Assembly (NCBI GenBank): GCA_965656445.1 | Contig: CBFHKO010000001.1 | Span: 248,001-312,000, forward strand | DNA from: JAHEJA01 sp965656445 | GTDB taxonomy: Bacteria > Pseudomonadota > Alphaproteobacteria > Rhodobacterales > Rhodobacteraceae | Direction: 5' to 3' | Length of the DNA stretch: 64,000 nt | Part shown: positions 52,781 to 62,830 of the stretch, piece after piece | How the letters are laid out: each line of letters starts with the position of its first letter | Numbering within the stretch: the stretch's first letter is position 1 | The notes under the pieces: generated by a model | The model's database searches: none | What the model was told of the DNA's origin: nothing | What the model saw: only the letters and a program-made list of their open reading frames with translations | Position numbers and translations under genes: made by a program

Positions 52781-54655
52781 TTATGCGCGTTCCCAAGGGC
52801 GCGTAAAGGATCCGATCGCTTTTTGGATATCGCTATCCTCTGCGCCGCCTTCGATCTGAGCAATCAAACCGCGTTTCTTGTCATCGACAACGGCAACAAC
52901 GGTCGCATCACATGACGCCGAGGCCAAGGCCTCGTTATAGACGCGAATGATTGATGATTTTCTCAAATCTGGTTTGAATACTTTGCCAACAGCTGTCTTG
53001 GGCAGTTCATCAAGGATTTCCAAATGCTTGGGATGTGCGGCGCGTTCTGTAACATTCTGAATGCAGAAATCTTTCAGCTCTTCTGCGGTGACGTCTGCGC
53101 CTTCAACCAGCTCAACAAAAGCACAAGGAAGCTCGCCCGCATGCACATCAGGCTGTCCAATGGCACCCGCAAAGGCAACAGCTTCGTGCCCAAGCAAGGC
53201 CTCTTCGATCAAAGCTGGGTCGATATTATGACCTCCGCGAATTATCAAATCTTTGGCGCGGCCCGTGATCCACATGTAATTATCCGAATCCAACCGACCC
53301 AAGTCACCAGTGCGGAGATAGACATCTTTGTAATAGAGGTCTTTATTCTTGTCGTCCTCAGTATATGTCGCACCGGCAACCACACCCGGGTTAGAAATAC
53401 AGATTTCCCCGATCTCATCGGCCTCGCATTCCACAAGCTCACCATCGACTTGCTTGACGATTTTCACATCTGTGTAAGGGAAGCGAATGCCAACAGAACC
53501 AACCTTCTTTTCCCCATCAACTGGGTTGCATGAGACAAGACAAGTCGCTTCGGTCAAGCCGTAGCCTTCAACGATTTTAACACCTGTCGCTTCTTCAAAG
53601 CGGCGGAACAATTCAAGCGGCAGAGGTGCCGAACCTGAGAAAGATGTTTTGACTGAGGAGACATCTGCATCAACAGGACGCTGCATCAGCGCAGAAATCG
53701 CAGTTGGGACAGTAATGATAAACGTAATCTGCCAGCGTTCGATCAATTTCCAGAAATTATCAAAGACACCATCGCCGCGATAACCAGCTGGTGTTGGGAA
53801 CACAACATGCGCGCCTGAGCTAATCGCCGCCATCAAAATGACGTGAACCGCAAAGACATGAAACAAAGGAAGTGGACAAATCACGTTGTCATTTTCGCTA
53901 AACAGCAGCTCTGCACCAAGCCAGCCGTTATACATGATTCCGGAATAGCGGTGCTGGGCAACCTTTGGCATGCCAGTTGTACCGCCTGTGTGGAAATAAG
54001 CAGCCACACGATCCTCTTGCACGTCTTCAAAGTCCAGTGTGGTCGAGCACATCGCAATGGCTTTGTTGAAATCCATGACATTTGCAGAATGCGACACAGG
54101 ATTTTTTGGACGGACCATCGGGACGATCCATGACTTTGGTGGTGTGAGATAGCGATTTAGATCAATCTCAAGAACCGTTTGGACATTCTCAGCCATGGCA
54201 ACAGCTTCTGCTGTTTTCTGTGCAATGTCAGATTTCGGAAAGGCCTTGAGCGTGACAACCACTTTTGCATTTGTTTCACGCAAAATGGCGGCAATTTGAT
54301 CTGCATCCAAAAGCGGGTTTATCGGGTTGGCGATCCCTGCAACAGCAGCACCCAAAAGCGCGTAAATTGTTTCATTTGAGTTCGGAAGAACATAGGCCAC
54401 GACATCGTCTTTGCCGATCCCCAAACCATGAAAGAGGTTCGCCGTTTGCGTCACTTTTTCATGGAGCTGCATCCACGTTAGGGTTTCGGCCTTGTCTTTG
54501 GGACCCGACAACAATTGATAGCTCACCGCATTATTGTTCGGAAACTTCTGAGCCGTATTTGTCAGCAGTGAATATAATGTGACTGGCACGTCACGCTCCG
54601 ACCAAGGCATTGCTTGTTCTAAATTCACCGAATCTTGGATAGATGCGAAACCCAT
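52781..54655 (-). CDS. acyl-CoA synthetase (AMP-binding)
   Basis: A 624-residue ANL-superfamily enzyme. Motifs: P-loop YFHTGGTTGMPKVAQH, GYGLTEATC, TGDLGRLD, hinge GRAKDLIIRGGHNIDP and the C-terminal catalytic Lys in PKTAVGKVFKPD. It should activate a fatty or organic acid to its CoA thioester. The 20-30 residues after the lysine are longer than usual for short-chain members. Substrate is not clear; it is monocistronic and convergent with the catabolic run. Confidence 0.92.
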   Translation of the reverse strand: MGFASIQDSVNLEQAMPWSERDVPVTLYSLLTNTAQKFPNNNAVSYQLLSGPKDKAETLTWMQLHEKVTQTANLFHGLGIGKDDVVAYVLPNSNETIYALLGAAVAGIANPINPLLDADQIAAILRETNAKVVVTLKAFPKSDIAQKTAEAVAMAENVQTVLEIDLNRYLTPPKSWIVPMVRPKNPVSHSANVMDFNKAIAMCSTTLDFEDVQEDRVAAYFHTGGTTGMPKVAQHRYSGIMYNGWLGAELLFSENDNVICPLPLFHVFAVHVILMAAISSGAHVVFPTPAGYRGDGVFDNFWKLIERWQITFIITVPTAISALMQRPVDADVSSVKTSFSGSAPLPLELFRRFEEATGVKIVEGYGLTEATCLVSCNPVDGEKKVGSVGIRFPYTDVKIVKQVDGELVECEADEIGEICISNPGVVAGATYTEDDKNKDLYYKDVYLRTGDLGRLDSDNYMWITGRAKDLIIRGGHNIDPALIEEALLGHEAVAFAGAIGQPDVHAGELPCAFVELVEGADVTAEELKDFCIQNVTERAAHPKHLEILDELPKTAVGKVFKPDLRKSSIIRVYNEALASASCDATVVAVVDDKKRGLIAQIEGGAEDSDIQKAIGSFTRPWERA

Positions 54656-54755
54656 TTTCTTTCTCCCTTGTGTGTCTCTTTGGACATTTCAAATACAATG
54701 AAGCGTTGCCGCCCAGTTTTCAAGGGATTACATCCGAGTTTTCGCTACGTCGCTT

Positions 54756-56552
54756 TTAGATTTCTGCGGCCCCATCCGTAAACTGCAGCTTTGCTAGTCT
54801 CGCATAAAGCCCGCCTTGGGCGACCAAGTCGTCATGGCTGCCTTGCGCTACGATTTGCCCCTGATCCATAACGACAATCCGATCCGCCTTTTTCACGGTT
54901 GCCAATCGGTGGGCAACGATCAACGTCGTGCGATCTTGGGACAAGGCATCAACGGCTTGTTGTACCGCGCGTTCGCTTTCTGCATCCAGCGCGCTGGTCG
55001 CTTCGTCAAGCAAGAGAACCGGCGCATCCCTTAAGATAGCGCGCGCGATTGCGATACGTTGCTTTTGCCCCCCAGACAGCATGACACCACGCTCACCAAC
55101 ATAGGTGTCATATCCATCAGGAAGCGATTGCACAAAATCATGAACCGCTGCGGCTTTTGCCGCACTCATGACATCTTCGTCATTCGCATCTGGGCGACCA
55201 AAGCGAATGTTTTCCCGAACGGTGGTGGCAAAAATCACAGGGTCTTGGGGAACAAGCGCCATGGATTTGCGGAAATCAGACCGCGCCATGTCACGCAAAT
55301 CAAGTCCGTCTAGCTTGATCGAGCCACTCGTCGGATCATAAAACCGCAAAAGCATTTGAATAACTGTAGACTTACCCGCGCCTGAAGGACCAACAAAGGC
55401 AACCGTCTCCCCCGCTTTGATGTCGAGGGACACCTGATCTAAGGCCTGAGCATCGGGGCGTGTTGGGTAAACGAAGGACACATTATCAAAGGAAATCGCA
55501 CCATTGCCATCGGCCAACCGAGCAGTCGGGGTCTGTGGGTCTTTGACGTCATCTGTCACCGATAACAACTCAACCAAGCGTTCAGTTGCCCCAGCGGCGC
55601 GTTGCAATTCCCCCCAAATTTCGCTGAGAGCAGCAACCGATCCAGCCACCATAATCGAGTAAATGACGAACTGCACCAAAACACCAGCTGTGAGAATGCC
55701 CTCACGGACATCACGTGCTCCGACCCAAAGAACACCAACAATTCCCGAGAACACGAGAAAGATCACGATCGCCGTCATCCAAGCGCGTGTCGTGATACGT
55801 CTGCGCGCGGCATCAAAGCTCAGCTCCGTTACATCCTTGAACGAGGACCGTGTTAATGTCTCATGCGTAAAGGCTTGAATGGTTTGAACAGAAGTGAGCG
55901 CCTCCGATGCGCTTCCTGAACTATCTGCAATCCAGTCTTGGTTTTCACGACTAAGTACGCGAAGGCGGCGGCCAAGTGTCAGGATGGGAATGACAACCGC
56001 AGGAACGATCAACAAAACCAATCCTGTCAGCTTGGCTGAGGTCAAAAGCATCATTGCCATACCGCCAATGAAAATTAGCAAATTCCTAAGAGCAACGGAA
56101 ATAGAGGATCCAATGACGGATAAAATCAAAGTCGTGTCTGTCGTAATTCTGCTCAAGACCTCGCCTGACATGATACGTTCAAAAAACGACGGGCTCATCC
56201 CAATGACACGGTCAAAGACGGCGATGCGGATATCTGTGACCACACGTTCGCCCAATCGCGTCACCAATGCATAGCGAACGGCCGTTCCGATTGCCAACAA
56301 CAAGGCCATTGCAATTGCGGCGCCAAAATAGCGATCCAGCAAAGCAAGCCCGTCTTGGCCAAACGAGTCCACCACACGACGCACCGCAAGAGGCATAATC
56401 AACGAAATACTCGCAGTGAGCACCAAGGCCAAAAAGGCGGCATACATCAAAGCACGATAGGGACGCAAAAAAGGCCATAGCCCTGCAATAGCAGACACCT
56501 TTTTAGATGGATCCCGTTGTTCTTGTGCCGTGGTGCCGCCTGTACGTGCCAT
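54756..56552 (-). CDS. ABC transporter, fused permease and ATPase (MsbA-like exporter)
   Basis: A 598-residue half-transporter: six transmembrane helices in residues ~30-320, then the ATPase with Walker A GPSGAGKST, signature LSGGQKQR, Walker B VLLLDEATSALD and the H-loop VAHRLATV. It works as a dimer to export a lipid, drug or peptide. It lacks the peptidase-like N-terminal extension of type I secretion ATPases, so it is not an obvious exporter for the adjacent RTX proteins. Confidence 0.93.
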   Translation of the reverse strand: MARTGGTTAQEQRDPSKKVSAIAGLWPFLRPYRALMYAAFLALVLTASISLIMPLAVRRVVDSFGQDGLALLDRYFGAAIAMALLLAIGTAVRYALVTRLGERVVTDIRIAVFDRVIGMSPSFFERIMSGEVLSRITTDTTLILSVIGSSISVALRNLLIFIGGMAMMLLTSAKLTGLVLLIVPAVVIPILTLGRRLRVLSRENQDWIADSSGSASEALTSVQTIQAFTHETLTRSSFKDVTELSFDAARRRITTRAWMTAIVIFLVFSGIVGVLWVGARDVREGILTAGVLVQFVIYSIMVAGSVAALSEIWGELQRAAGATERLVELLSVTDDVKDPQTPTARLADGNGAISFDNVSFVYPTRPDAQALDQVSLDIKAGETVAFVGPSGAGKSTVIQMLLRFYDPTSGSIKLDGLDLRDMARSDFRKSMALVPQDPVIFATTVRENIRFGRPDANDEDVMSAAKAAAVHDFVQSLPDGYDTYVGERGVMLSGGQKQRIAIARAILRDAPVLLLDEATSALDAESERAVQQAVDALSQDRTTLIVAHRLATVKKADRIVVMDQGQIVAQGSHDDLVAQGGLYARLAKLQFTDGAAEI

Positions 56553-57157
56553 TTGAAGCCTTTCTTTGCATCAATCACGGCTAGGTCTAGTCAGATTGCT
56601 CAGACGTGCAAGCTGGAATTTGTAATTGTCCCTAATTTTGCCCACCAGCGCGCGCACAACTCGGCAAAACACGCTAAAACTGGCGCGCCCACACCGCCAA
56701 AGACAGGGAAAAGTCGAATCGATCCTTTTTCCAAAAAGGTAAACTAAAAATTATTTTTTCGGAATATTTCGGAACATTAACCACGTTTGTCGATACCTAA
56801 GTATTAAATTACAGCACTTAGATAAGTATCATTATGACACTATATCAAAAGATTTCAAATATGCACTTAAATCCATACATATCACCTATAGTATTGAACC
56901 ACGCTATCTAAGCGTAGCAAAGCCCAAAAAGGTATGAAAGTTTGTAAGGTATTTAAATAATTGATTAATATATATTAATTGCGTAATTTTACTTTTGCGT
57001 TAATCAAAATCTACAAAATTTCATTTTAGACTCCTTCATTTTGCAGTTTAGCCAACCCTTTGTTGCAATTTCGCGACCTGTCCCTGCGTCACCATAAAAG
57101 TTATCGTTTTGAGGATGATGATCGCATCACACCGATCGTCACTTACCCAAGGAACTG
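56553..57157. other. AT-rich divergent intergenic region ahead of the RTX glycosidase
   Basis: About 605 bases without a supported gene. The centre, about 56745-57045, is very AT-rich compared with the rest of the window, with A/T tracts such as AATTATTTTTTC and near-repeats CGGAATATTTCGGAACATT. Such DNA often holds regulated promoters or binding sites for nucleoid proteins. The RTX gene has a good ribosome site (AAGGA). Confidence 0.6.
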
Positions 57158-59440
57158 ATGACAATGACGATCATAAAGACTTTCTCAATATCCAACGTGC
57201 AAAGCACGGGCGAGTTTGTGTCTGATCAAATGTTTGGTGCGAATGCACTTCATGACATCAACATTGACACCACTGGCGCGGCCAGTCCGTCCTTTGTCAC
57301 GGCTATTTCTGAGATGGGTGTCACCGACATCCGCTACCCTGGCGGCTTTGCCGAAGTCTTGGGAGATATCCTCGAGGGAGGAACGTCCACAAGCCTCAAT
57401 CCACGATTGGTGAACTTTCTGGATTGGGTAAAATCGGAAAATGCCAATGGCGCGGAGTACACGGTCACGTTGGGCATTCCCACAAAATCATTTATTGATT
57501 ACGATCTGATCCGCAACTTTGCCCGCATGATCGGAGACGAATACAGCGATATCGTTTCCGGCATAGAGCTGGGTAACGAATACTCTATCGGAACAGATAC
57601 GATCACCGAAAAATCCTACGGCGCACGTGCTGATTTGGCGACGCGTGCTTTGGATGATGGGTTTCGGGACGCGGGTCTCTCGGCAAACCAACAGCCTGAT
57701 ATCATCATCCAAATGGCTGAAATATTTGGCCGCGGCAGCGCCTACAAGGGCACTGGAGAACACTATGAGGCAAATGTTGCGATCATTGAGCAATTGTCGA
57801 CCCAAACTATTCAAGCCGTGGATGGTGTTGTAAACCATTACTACTATGCCAAAGATCACAATGGCGACGACAGTTTCGCAACTTCAACAGCAGATATCAA
57901 TTTTGAAACCCGTCACCTTTTTGTAAAAACCGAAGCCTGGGAACAGGCGTGGAACGATCTCACCAATCGAGCGGATTTGGAGCTGTCGGTTACGGAATGG
58001 AACATTCAGAAAATGAATGCGGATCAGCTCGGCCTTAAGGGTGCAGGCACGATGTTGAAGCAGTTTGAATACATGCTCGAAATGGGTGCGACCATGGCGC
58101 ATGCATGGCCTATTCAGCACAAAACTGGGAATGCTTTGGCGGGCAATCCAGGCGAAGATGCAGATTTGTCTCCTGCAGCAGGATTATTTTCATTGATGTC
58201 AAATAATTTGACCTCAGAAGACCCTATGGAGCTTATCGATCTTCGCCTTAATACTTCCGTCACCGGCATTGAAACAACGGCCTTTCAATCCGACGATAAG
58301 TCCGTCATTTACATTTCATCTCGCGATGATAAGCCTCTGAATTTCAACATTAACTTGAGCCAATACAACAAACCTATCTCAAGCACGAGTGCGGCAATCA
58401 TTGGTTTGGACGCAAAGACCTCTAATGGGTTGAGCGAAATGGGAGATGTGAATAATCAAAACCGCGTCGCCAAACGCAAAATAGATTTTGAAGAATATCA
58501 AGAGCTCAAGAAGCTTGCATTCTTTGATGAGAATAACGGCGCGCATATCAGCATATCTATCAACGCGGATGGCACCAAAGAGTACAAGACCTATTTGCCG
58601 GAACCCGACAATATTATCCCTTTGACAGATGCCCCGCGTACAATTGAGGATTACTATTTCGCAACTGAGACCGATGTCAGCTACGAAACAGAATTGCTGT
58701 CACAGTCAGACTTGGGTGGTACTGATTTTATCTCATTCACTTTGGATGCCTATGAAGTGATCGAAATCACATTGGATCATTCGCCAACCTCTGTGCCACC
58801 AGTCGTCGCACCACCAGCTCCGCCAGTGGATAACGAGGGAAGATCATTACAGCTTAACACTATTAGCCTAGACCTCTTTCGCGATACTATGGACGGTGAA
58901 AAGAGCGTTTCGCTATACAGCGCTCAGCCGCTGCAGTCTTCAATGGACCCAGAGGCGCAATCGATCCTTGGGTCAGATAATCCTGACATTGTCGCAACAG
59001 GGATTGGTGATGATTACATCAGAGGAAATGAGGGGGACGATGTCTTGATCTCTGGATCAGGGAATGACTCCATCACAGGCAGTGGCGGCAATGACACTTT
59101 GTACGGTGGTCTGGGTGATGACGTCATTTATGGCAATCAAAACAATGACGTCCTTATTCCGGGGCAAGGCAATGATATCTTGGACGGTGGATTTGGCGCA
59201 GATACTTTTGTCTTTTCAATGCCAGAGGGACCAGAGGTCGATATCATCCAAGATTTCAATCTCGGCCAAGACAGGATCGAGTTTCATAATTTTGAGCTCT
59301 CCAACCGTTTGGGTCAATTCAATGATATCCAAATCGTTGACGCAGGCAATGATACAGACATCAAATACCGAGATTATACTCTTCGCCTTGAAAACATAGA
59401 TGCTGCAGATATTAGCTTGAGCGACATCTATTTCTTCTAG
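57158..59440 (+). CDS. secreted RTX protein with clan GH-A glycoside hydrolase domain
   Basis: A 760-residue protein in three parts. Residues ~20-380 look like a (beta/alpha)8 glycosidase of clan GH-A: DIRYPGGFAEV, the acid/base pair Asn140-Glu141 in IELGNEYSIG, and nucleophile candidate Glu280 in SVTEWNIQ, as in GH39/51/79-type enzymes. A beta-rich accessory part follows to ~600, then five or six RTX calcium repeats (GDDYIRGNEGDDVL, GNDTLYGGLGDDVI) at ~603-690 and a C-terminal type I secretion signal-like tail. No Sec signal peptide. Probably secreted by a type I system and acting on algal or self-made polysaccharide. Family and substrate are not certain. Confidence 0.78.
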   Translation: MTMTIIKTFSISNVQSTGEFVSDQMFGANALHDINIDTTGAASPSFVTAISEMGVTDIRYPGGFAEVLGDILEGGTSTSLNPRLVNFLDWVKSENANGAEYTVTLGIPTKSFIDYDLIRNFARMIGDEYSDIVSGIELGNEYSIGTDTITEKSYGARADLATRALDDGFRDAGLSANQQPDIIIQMAEIFGRGSAYKGTGEHYEANVAIIEQLSTQTIQAVDGVVNHYYYAKDHNGDDSFATSTADINFETRHLFVKTEAWEQAWNDLTNRADLELSVTEWNIQKMNADQLGLKGAGTMLKQFEYMLEMGATMAHAWPIQHKTGNALAGNPGEDADLSPAAGLFSLMSNNLTSEDPMELIDLRLNTSVTGIETTAFQSDDKSVIYISSRDDKPLNFNINLSQYNKPISSTSAAIIGLDAKTSNGLSEMGDVNNQNRVAKRKIDFEEYQELKKLAFFDENNGAHISISINADGTKEYKTYLPEPDNIIPLTDAPRTIEDYYFATETDVSYETELLSQSDLGGTDFISFTLDAYEVIEITLDHSPTSVPPVVAPPAPPVDNEGRSLQLNTISLDLFRDTMDGEKSVSLYSAQPLQSSMDPEAQSILGSDNPDIVATGIGDDYIRGNEGDDVLISGSGNDSITGSGGNDTLYGGLGDDVIYGNQNNDVLIPGQGNDILDGGFGADTFVFSMPEGPEVDIIQDFNLGQDRIEFHNFELSNRLGQFNDIQIVDAGNDTDIKYRDYTLRLENIDAADISLSDIYFF

Positions 59441-59446
59441 GACGTC

Positions 59447-61255
59447 TCAGAGGTCGGTTGAATAGAGTCTTGAGGGCTCGTCGGCCTGAACATGCCCGAG
59501 CCCAACGAATTCAATGCCAAGACCATAGGCATCAATCCAGAGGTGTCCATCGACGTTCGACACGTTTAAAGCCTCTGACCCGCCATGCACATTCGGGTCG
59601 AGATGAAAATAAAGCTTATCTTCGGTGAGCGAGAAATCCATTATTTTGTCATGTTCCCCCTGTGAGGTGCTCGGGTCGAAAATAAAGACATCACTATCCG
59701 CACCGCCATAGAGGACATCATCGCCTTGCCCCCCGCTCAGACTGTCCTGTCCTTGGCCGCCTGATAAAGTGTCCTGACCGCTCCCCCCGTGAAACCAATC
59801 GTTCTCATTGGACCCCTCCATAAAATCATTGCCACCTGCGCCATGCACGATGCCAGAACCGACGAGTGCATTGTAGCGATCTGATTGGTCACTCAAGACA
59901 ATCGGCAAATCAATATTTGGAATAGATGTGGTTGCTGGGCTTGAAGCGCCCGCGCCGTAAGTCTTTTCTGTTGGGTTTCCAGCAGCTTGAGAAAAGGCTG
60001 GAAACACCTCGCCAAGAATTGCGAAAGGTTGAACCGAAACTTCGGGAAAGTCCGTGTTGATTTCGTATTTATTGATCTCAGAACTGGGATCAATTGATCC
60101 TGTCACTTCAGATAGAACTGTTCCTTCTGCAATCGGATCAACCAAAGGTGATAGCACTGTGACGTCTATCTCACCAAGCTCAATATCATAATGGGTTTGA
60201 AAATTTACTGTCGCTTGGTCCAGAAACGTATCAGCGGCCTCGATATTGACGAGGGTTATCAGATTGCCACCGAATTCCAGATTTATGGTCGTGTCGCGGA
60301 TTGTGACAGTGAACTGATCCAAGCTGTGCACGTTTGCCCATTGCGACAAATCCAAGATATCGTTCTGAATGGAAAACCCATCTAAAACATAATCTTGCCT
60401 CCCATCAAAAAGGAAAATTTCGCTCTCAGACGTTGCAATAGTCACATCAGAAAGCTCAATAATTTCGCGATCCAGCAGAACACTTTGATCAAAGGCTAAA
60501 ATCGAAATCAGCGGATCAAATCTTGATCTGGTCGCAAAGTAAATTTCACTATCTGACGCTCCAACAGAAAAATTCAACAAGTCATCCAAACGCCAATCAA
60601 TATTGGCCACAACGGACATATGGCGCACCAACCCTCCATTTTCAGTGATTTCAAACACTGAAAAGCCACCCTCTTGACCCGCTGCAAATATGAAATCCCG
60701 CCCCTCCAAAGACAAGTGTTCAACCCAAGTCACATGGGCAATCCTCGTTTGGCGATCATCTACCACATGGTCCGACAAGCTCAGCGTCGTATCGGCATCC
60801 AAGCGGAGGATCGACAAGGAGTGGCTGGTTTTACCCGCGATAACGATTAACGTCTCTTGCTCTCGCTCAATCGTAACAACATCTGAGATATGTGAGACAG
60901 GCAATCCTGTTTCCGGACCGACCTTGTGCATCAATTGCGCCACACCAAAAGACGCCCCGTCATAGATTTCAAGATCATCGCCATTTATGTTTATCAAGAC
61001 GGTATCGTTTAGGCCGCCTGAATGAGTGGGCCAGTCGTCCGGGCTTATAAGGCCGAGATTTCGACCAGACCCGACACCTATTTCGAACATGAGATCGCGT
61101 TGCGGATCCTGAACGTAAAGAATGCTTCCATCCCGGGCAAATTGCATTTTTAAATCACGATGCTGCGCTCCAATATCCACCTGAGTTACGTTGATCACCA
61201 CCTGTCCAAAATCTCCACAAACACCGCTTGTGAAACTGTGCAATGGCGAGCTCAA
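59447..61255 (-). CDS. RTX calcium-binding protein with beta-propeller-like N-terminal region
   Basis: A 602-residue protein convergent with the RTX glycosidase. The first ~300 residues have repeated strands of beta-propeller type (ILYVQDPQRDLMFEIG, FIFAAGQEGGFSVFEIT). A linker follows, then RTX nonapeptides (GAGGNDFMEG, GGSGQDTLSGGQGQDSLSGG, GGQGDDVLYGG) at about residues 468-538 and a C-terminal region with SLTEDKLYFHLD typical of type I secreted proteins. No Sec signal. Start is uncertain; MQFARDGS is a second choice. Binding to surface or polysaccharide is inferred. Confidence 0.75.
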   Translation of the reverse strand: MSSPLHSFTSGVCGDFGQVVINVTQVDIGAQHRDLKMQFARDGSILYVQDPQRDLMFEIGVGSGRNLGLISPDDWPTHSGGLNDTVLININGDDLEIYDGASFGVAQLMHKVGPETGLPVSHISDVVTIEREQETLIVIAGKTSHSLSILRLDADTTLSLSDHVVDDRQTRIAHVTWVEHLSLEGRDFIFAAGQEGGFSVFEITENGGLVRHMSVVANIDWRLDDLLNFSVGASDSEIYFATRSRFDPLISILAFDQSVLLDREIIELSDVTIATSESEIFLFDGRQDYVLDGFSIQNDILDLSQWANVHSLDQFTVTIRDTTINLEFGGNLITLVNIEAADTFLDQATVNFQTHYDIELGEIDVTVLSPLVDPIAEGTVLSEVTGSIDPSSEINKYEINTDFPEVSVQPFAILGEVFPAFSQAAGNPTEKTYGAGASSPATTSIPNIDLPIVLSDQSDRYNALVGSGIVHGAGGNDFMEGSNENDWFHGGSGQDTLSGGQGQDSLSGGQGDDVLYGGADSDVFIFDPSTSQGEHDKIMDFSLTEDKLYFHLDPNVHGGSEALNVSNVDGHLWIDAYGLGIEFVGLGHVQADEPSRLYSTDL

Positions 61256-61420
61256 TCGCGACTTACCAAACTGAGGCAGGACTATGGCATTCCATTAAGA
61301 TTTTCGGGATGTCACTGTTGGACTTTCGACGCAGTCCCTGATCAAAAGAATTTCTACAGTTGACGTTAGCCCCCTATTTCAACAAGAAAGGCGCTAAAAC
61401 GCATAGCTAGGTAGAATAAT

Positions 61421-62754
61421 ATGAAAATTGCAATGATTGGCACAGGCTACGTTGGATTGGTGTCCGGTGTTTGTTTCTCAGATTTTGGTCATGATGTTGT
61501 CTGTGTTGATAAAGATGCCTCAAAAATTGAGCGCCTCAATGCAGGTGAAGTTCCAATTTACGAACCCGGCTTAGATGCATTAATGGCCAAGAATGTTAGC
61601 GCAGGACGGCTCTCCTTTACCTTAGACCTTGCCAGCGCAATCGAGGGTGCGGATGCCGTTTTTTTATTGCGGTTGGAACACCAACACGGCGCGGCGATGG
61701 TCATGCAGACCTCAGCTATGTGATGGCCGCCGCAAAAGAGGTTGCAGAAATCGCAAAAGACTACATCGTTGTGGTGACAAAATCGACTGTTCCCGTCGGA
61801 ACCAACCGTAAGGTCAAACAAACCATTCGCAAAGCAAACCCAAACCTCGAATTTGATGTCGCTTCAAACCCCGAATTCTTGCGCGAAGGCGCCGCGATTG
61901 ATGACTTTATGAAACCAGATCGTGTTGTGGTCGGCGTTCAAACCGAGCGTGCAGCTGAGGTCATGCAAGACATCTATCGCCCGCTCTATCTACGAGACTT
62001 CCCAATCGTCACAACCGATTTGGAAAGCGCTGAGATGATTAAATACGCCGCGAATGCTTTCTTGGCGACCAAGATTACATTCATCAACGAAATCGCAACT
62101 CTGTGCGAGCGTGTCGGGGCCGATATCAAGCAAGTGTCAAATGGAATGGGCATGGATAATCGCATCGGGAACAAATTCCTTCACGCTGGTCCCGGCTATG
62201 GTGGCAGCTGTTTCCCAAAGGACACCCAAGCCCTTGCGCGCATTGGACAAGAACACGCTGTCCCAATGCAGATCACAGAAACAGTGATCAAAGTAAACGA
62301 TGAAATGAAACGACGCATGATTGATAAAATCATGGACCTTTGCGAAGGCACCGTAAACGGAAAAACCGTCGCTATCTTGGGTGTGACGTTCAAGCCGAAT
62401 ACAGATGACATGCGCGATGCACCAAGCCTTACAATCATTGCAGCCCTCGTCGGAGGCGGGGCAAAAGTGCGCGTCTGTGATCCACAAGGGCACCACGAAG
62501 GTGAAGCCCTACTTCCCGGCGTGAACTGGGTAGAGGATCCCTATAAAACGGCCCAGAACGCTGATATCGTTGTCTTTTTAACCGAGTGGAATGAATTCCG
62601 CGCGCTTAATTTGAAAAAACTGGCGAATAAAATGAATACGCCTCAAATGGCAGACTTAAGAAACATCTATTCCGCCAAGGACGCTAAAAAGGCAGGGTTT
62701 GTAAAATATACCTGCATTGGGCGACCGGGATTTGAAGCCGCGCCAGAGACCTGA
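61421..62754 (+). pseudogene. ugd: UDP-glucose 6-dehydrogenase, frameshifted at a T7 run
   Basis: Together the two frames cover a full UDP-glucose dehydrogenase of about 444 residues, making UDP-glucuronate for polysaccharide synthesis. Frame 1 (61421-61723) has the NAD loop GTGYVGLVSGVCFSD and stops soon after GADAVF. Frame 2 (to 62754) resumes in LSYVMAAAKEV and carries STVPVGTN, catalytic Cys in GYGGSCFPKD and VTFKPNTDDMRD. The expected GADAVFIAVGTPTRRGDGHADLSYV reading is recovered if the T run at 61659-61665 is changed by -2 or +1 bases. Frame 2 may also start at a GTG overlapping frame 1's TGA. Confidence 0.88.
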
Positions 62755-62830
62755 CGCGCGTTGCGTTTAGACCATGTGAACCCATAAGAGCAAACATCCA
62801 AAGCGATTGAAACTTTGCTTTGGATGCCAC

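Noticed and set aside
54756..56552. ABC exporter as the type I secretion ATPase for the RTX proteins
   Set aside because: It has no N-terminal peptidase-like domain, no membrane fusion protein gene beside it, and is divergent across a 600-base gap; MsbA-like export is a better reading.
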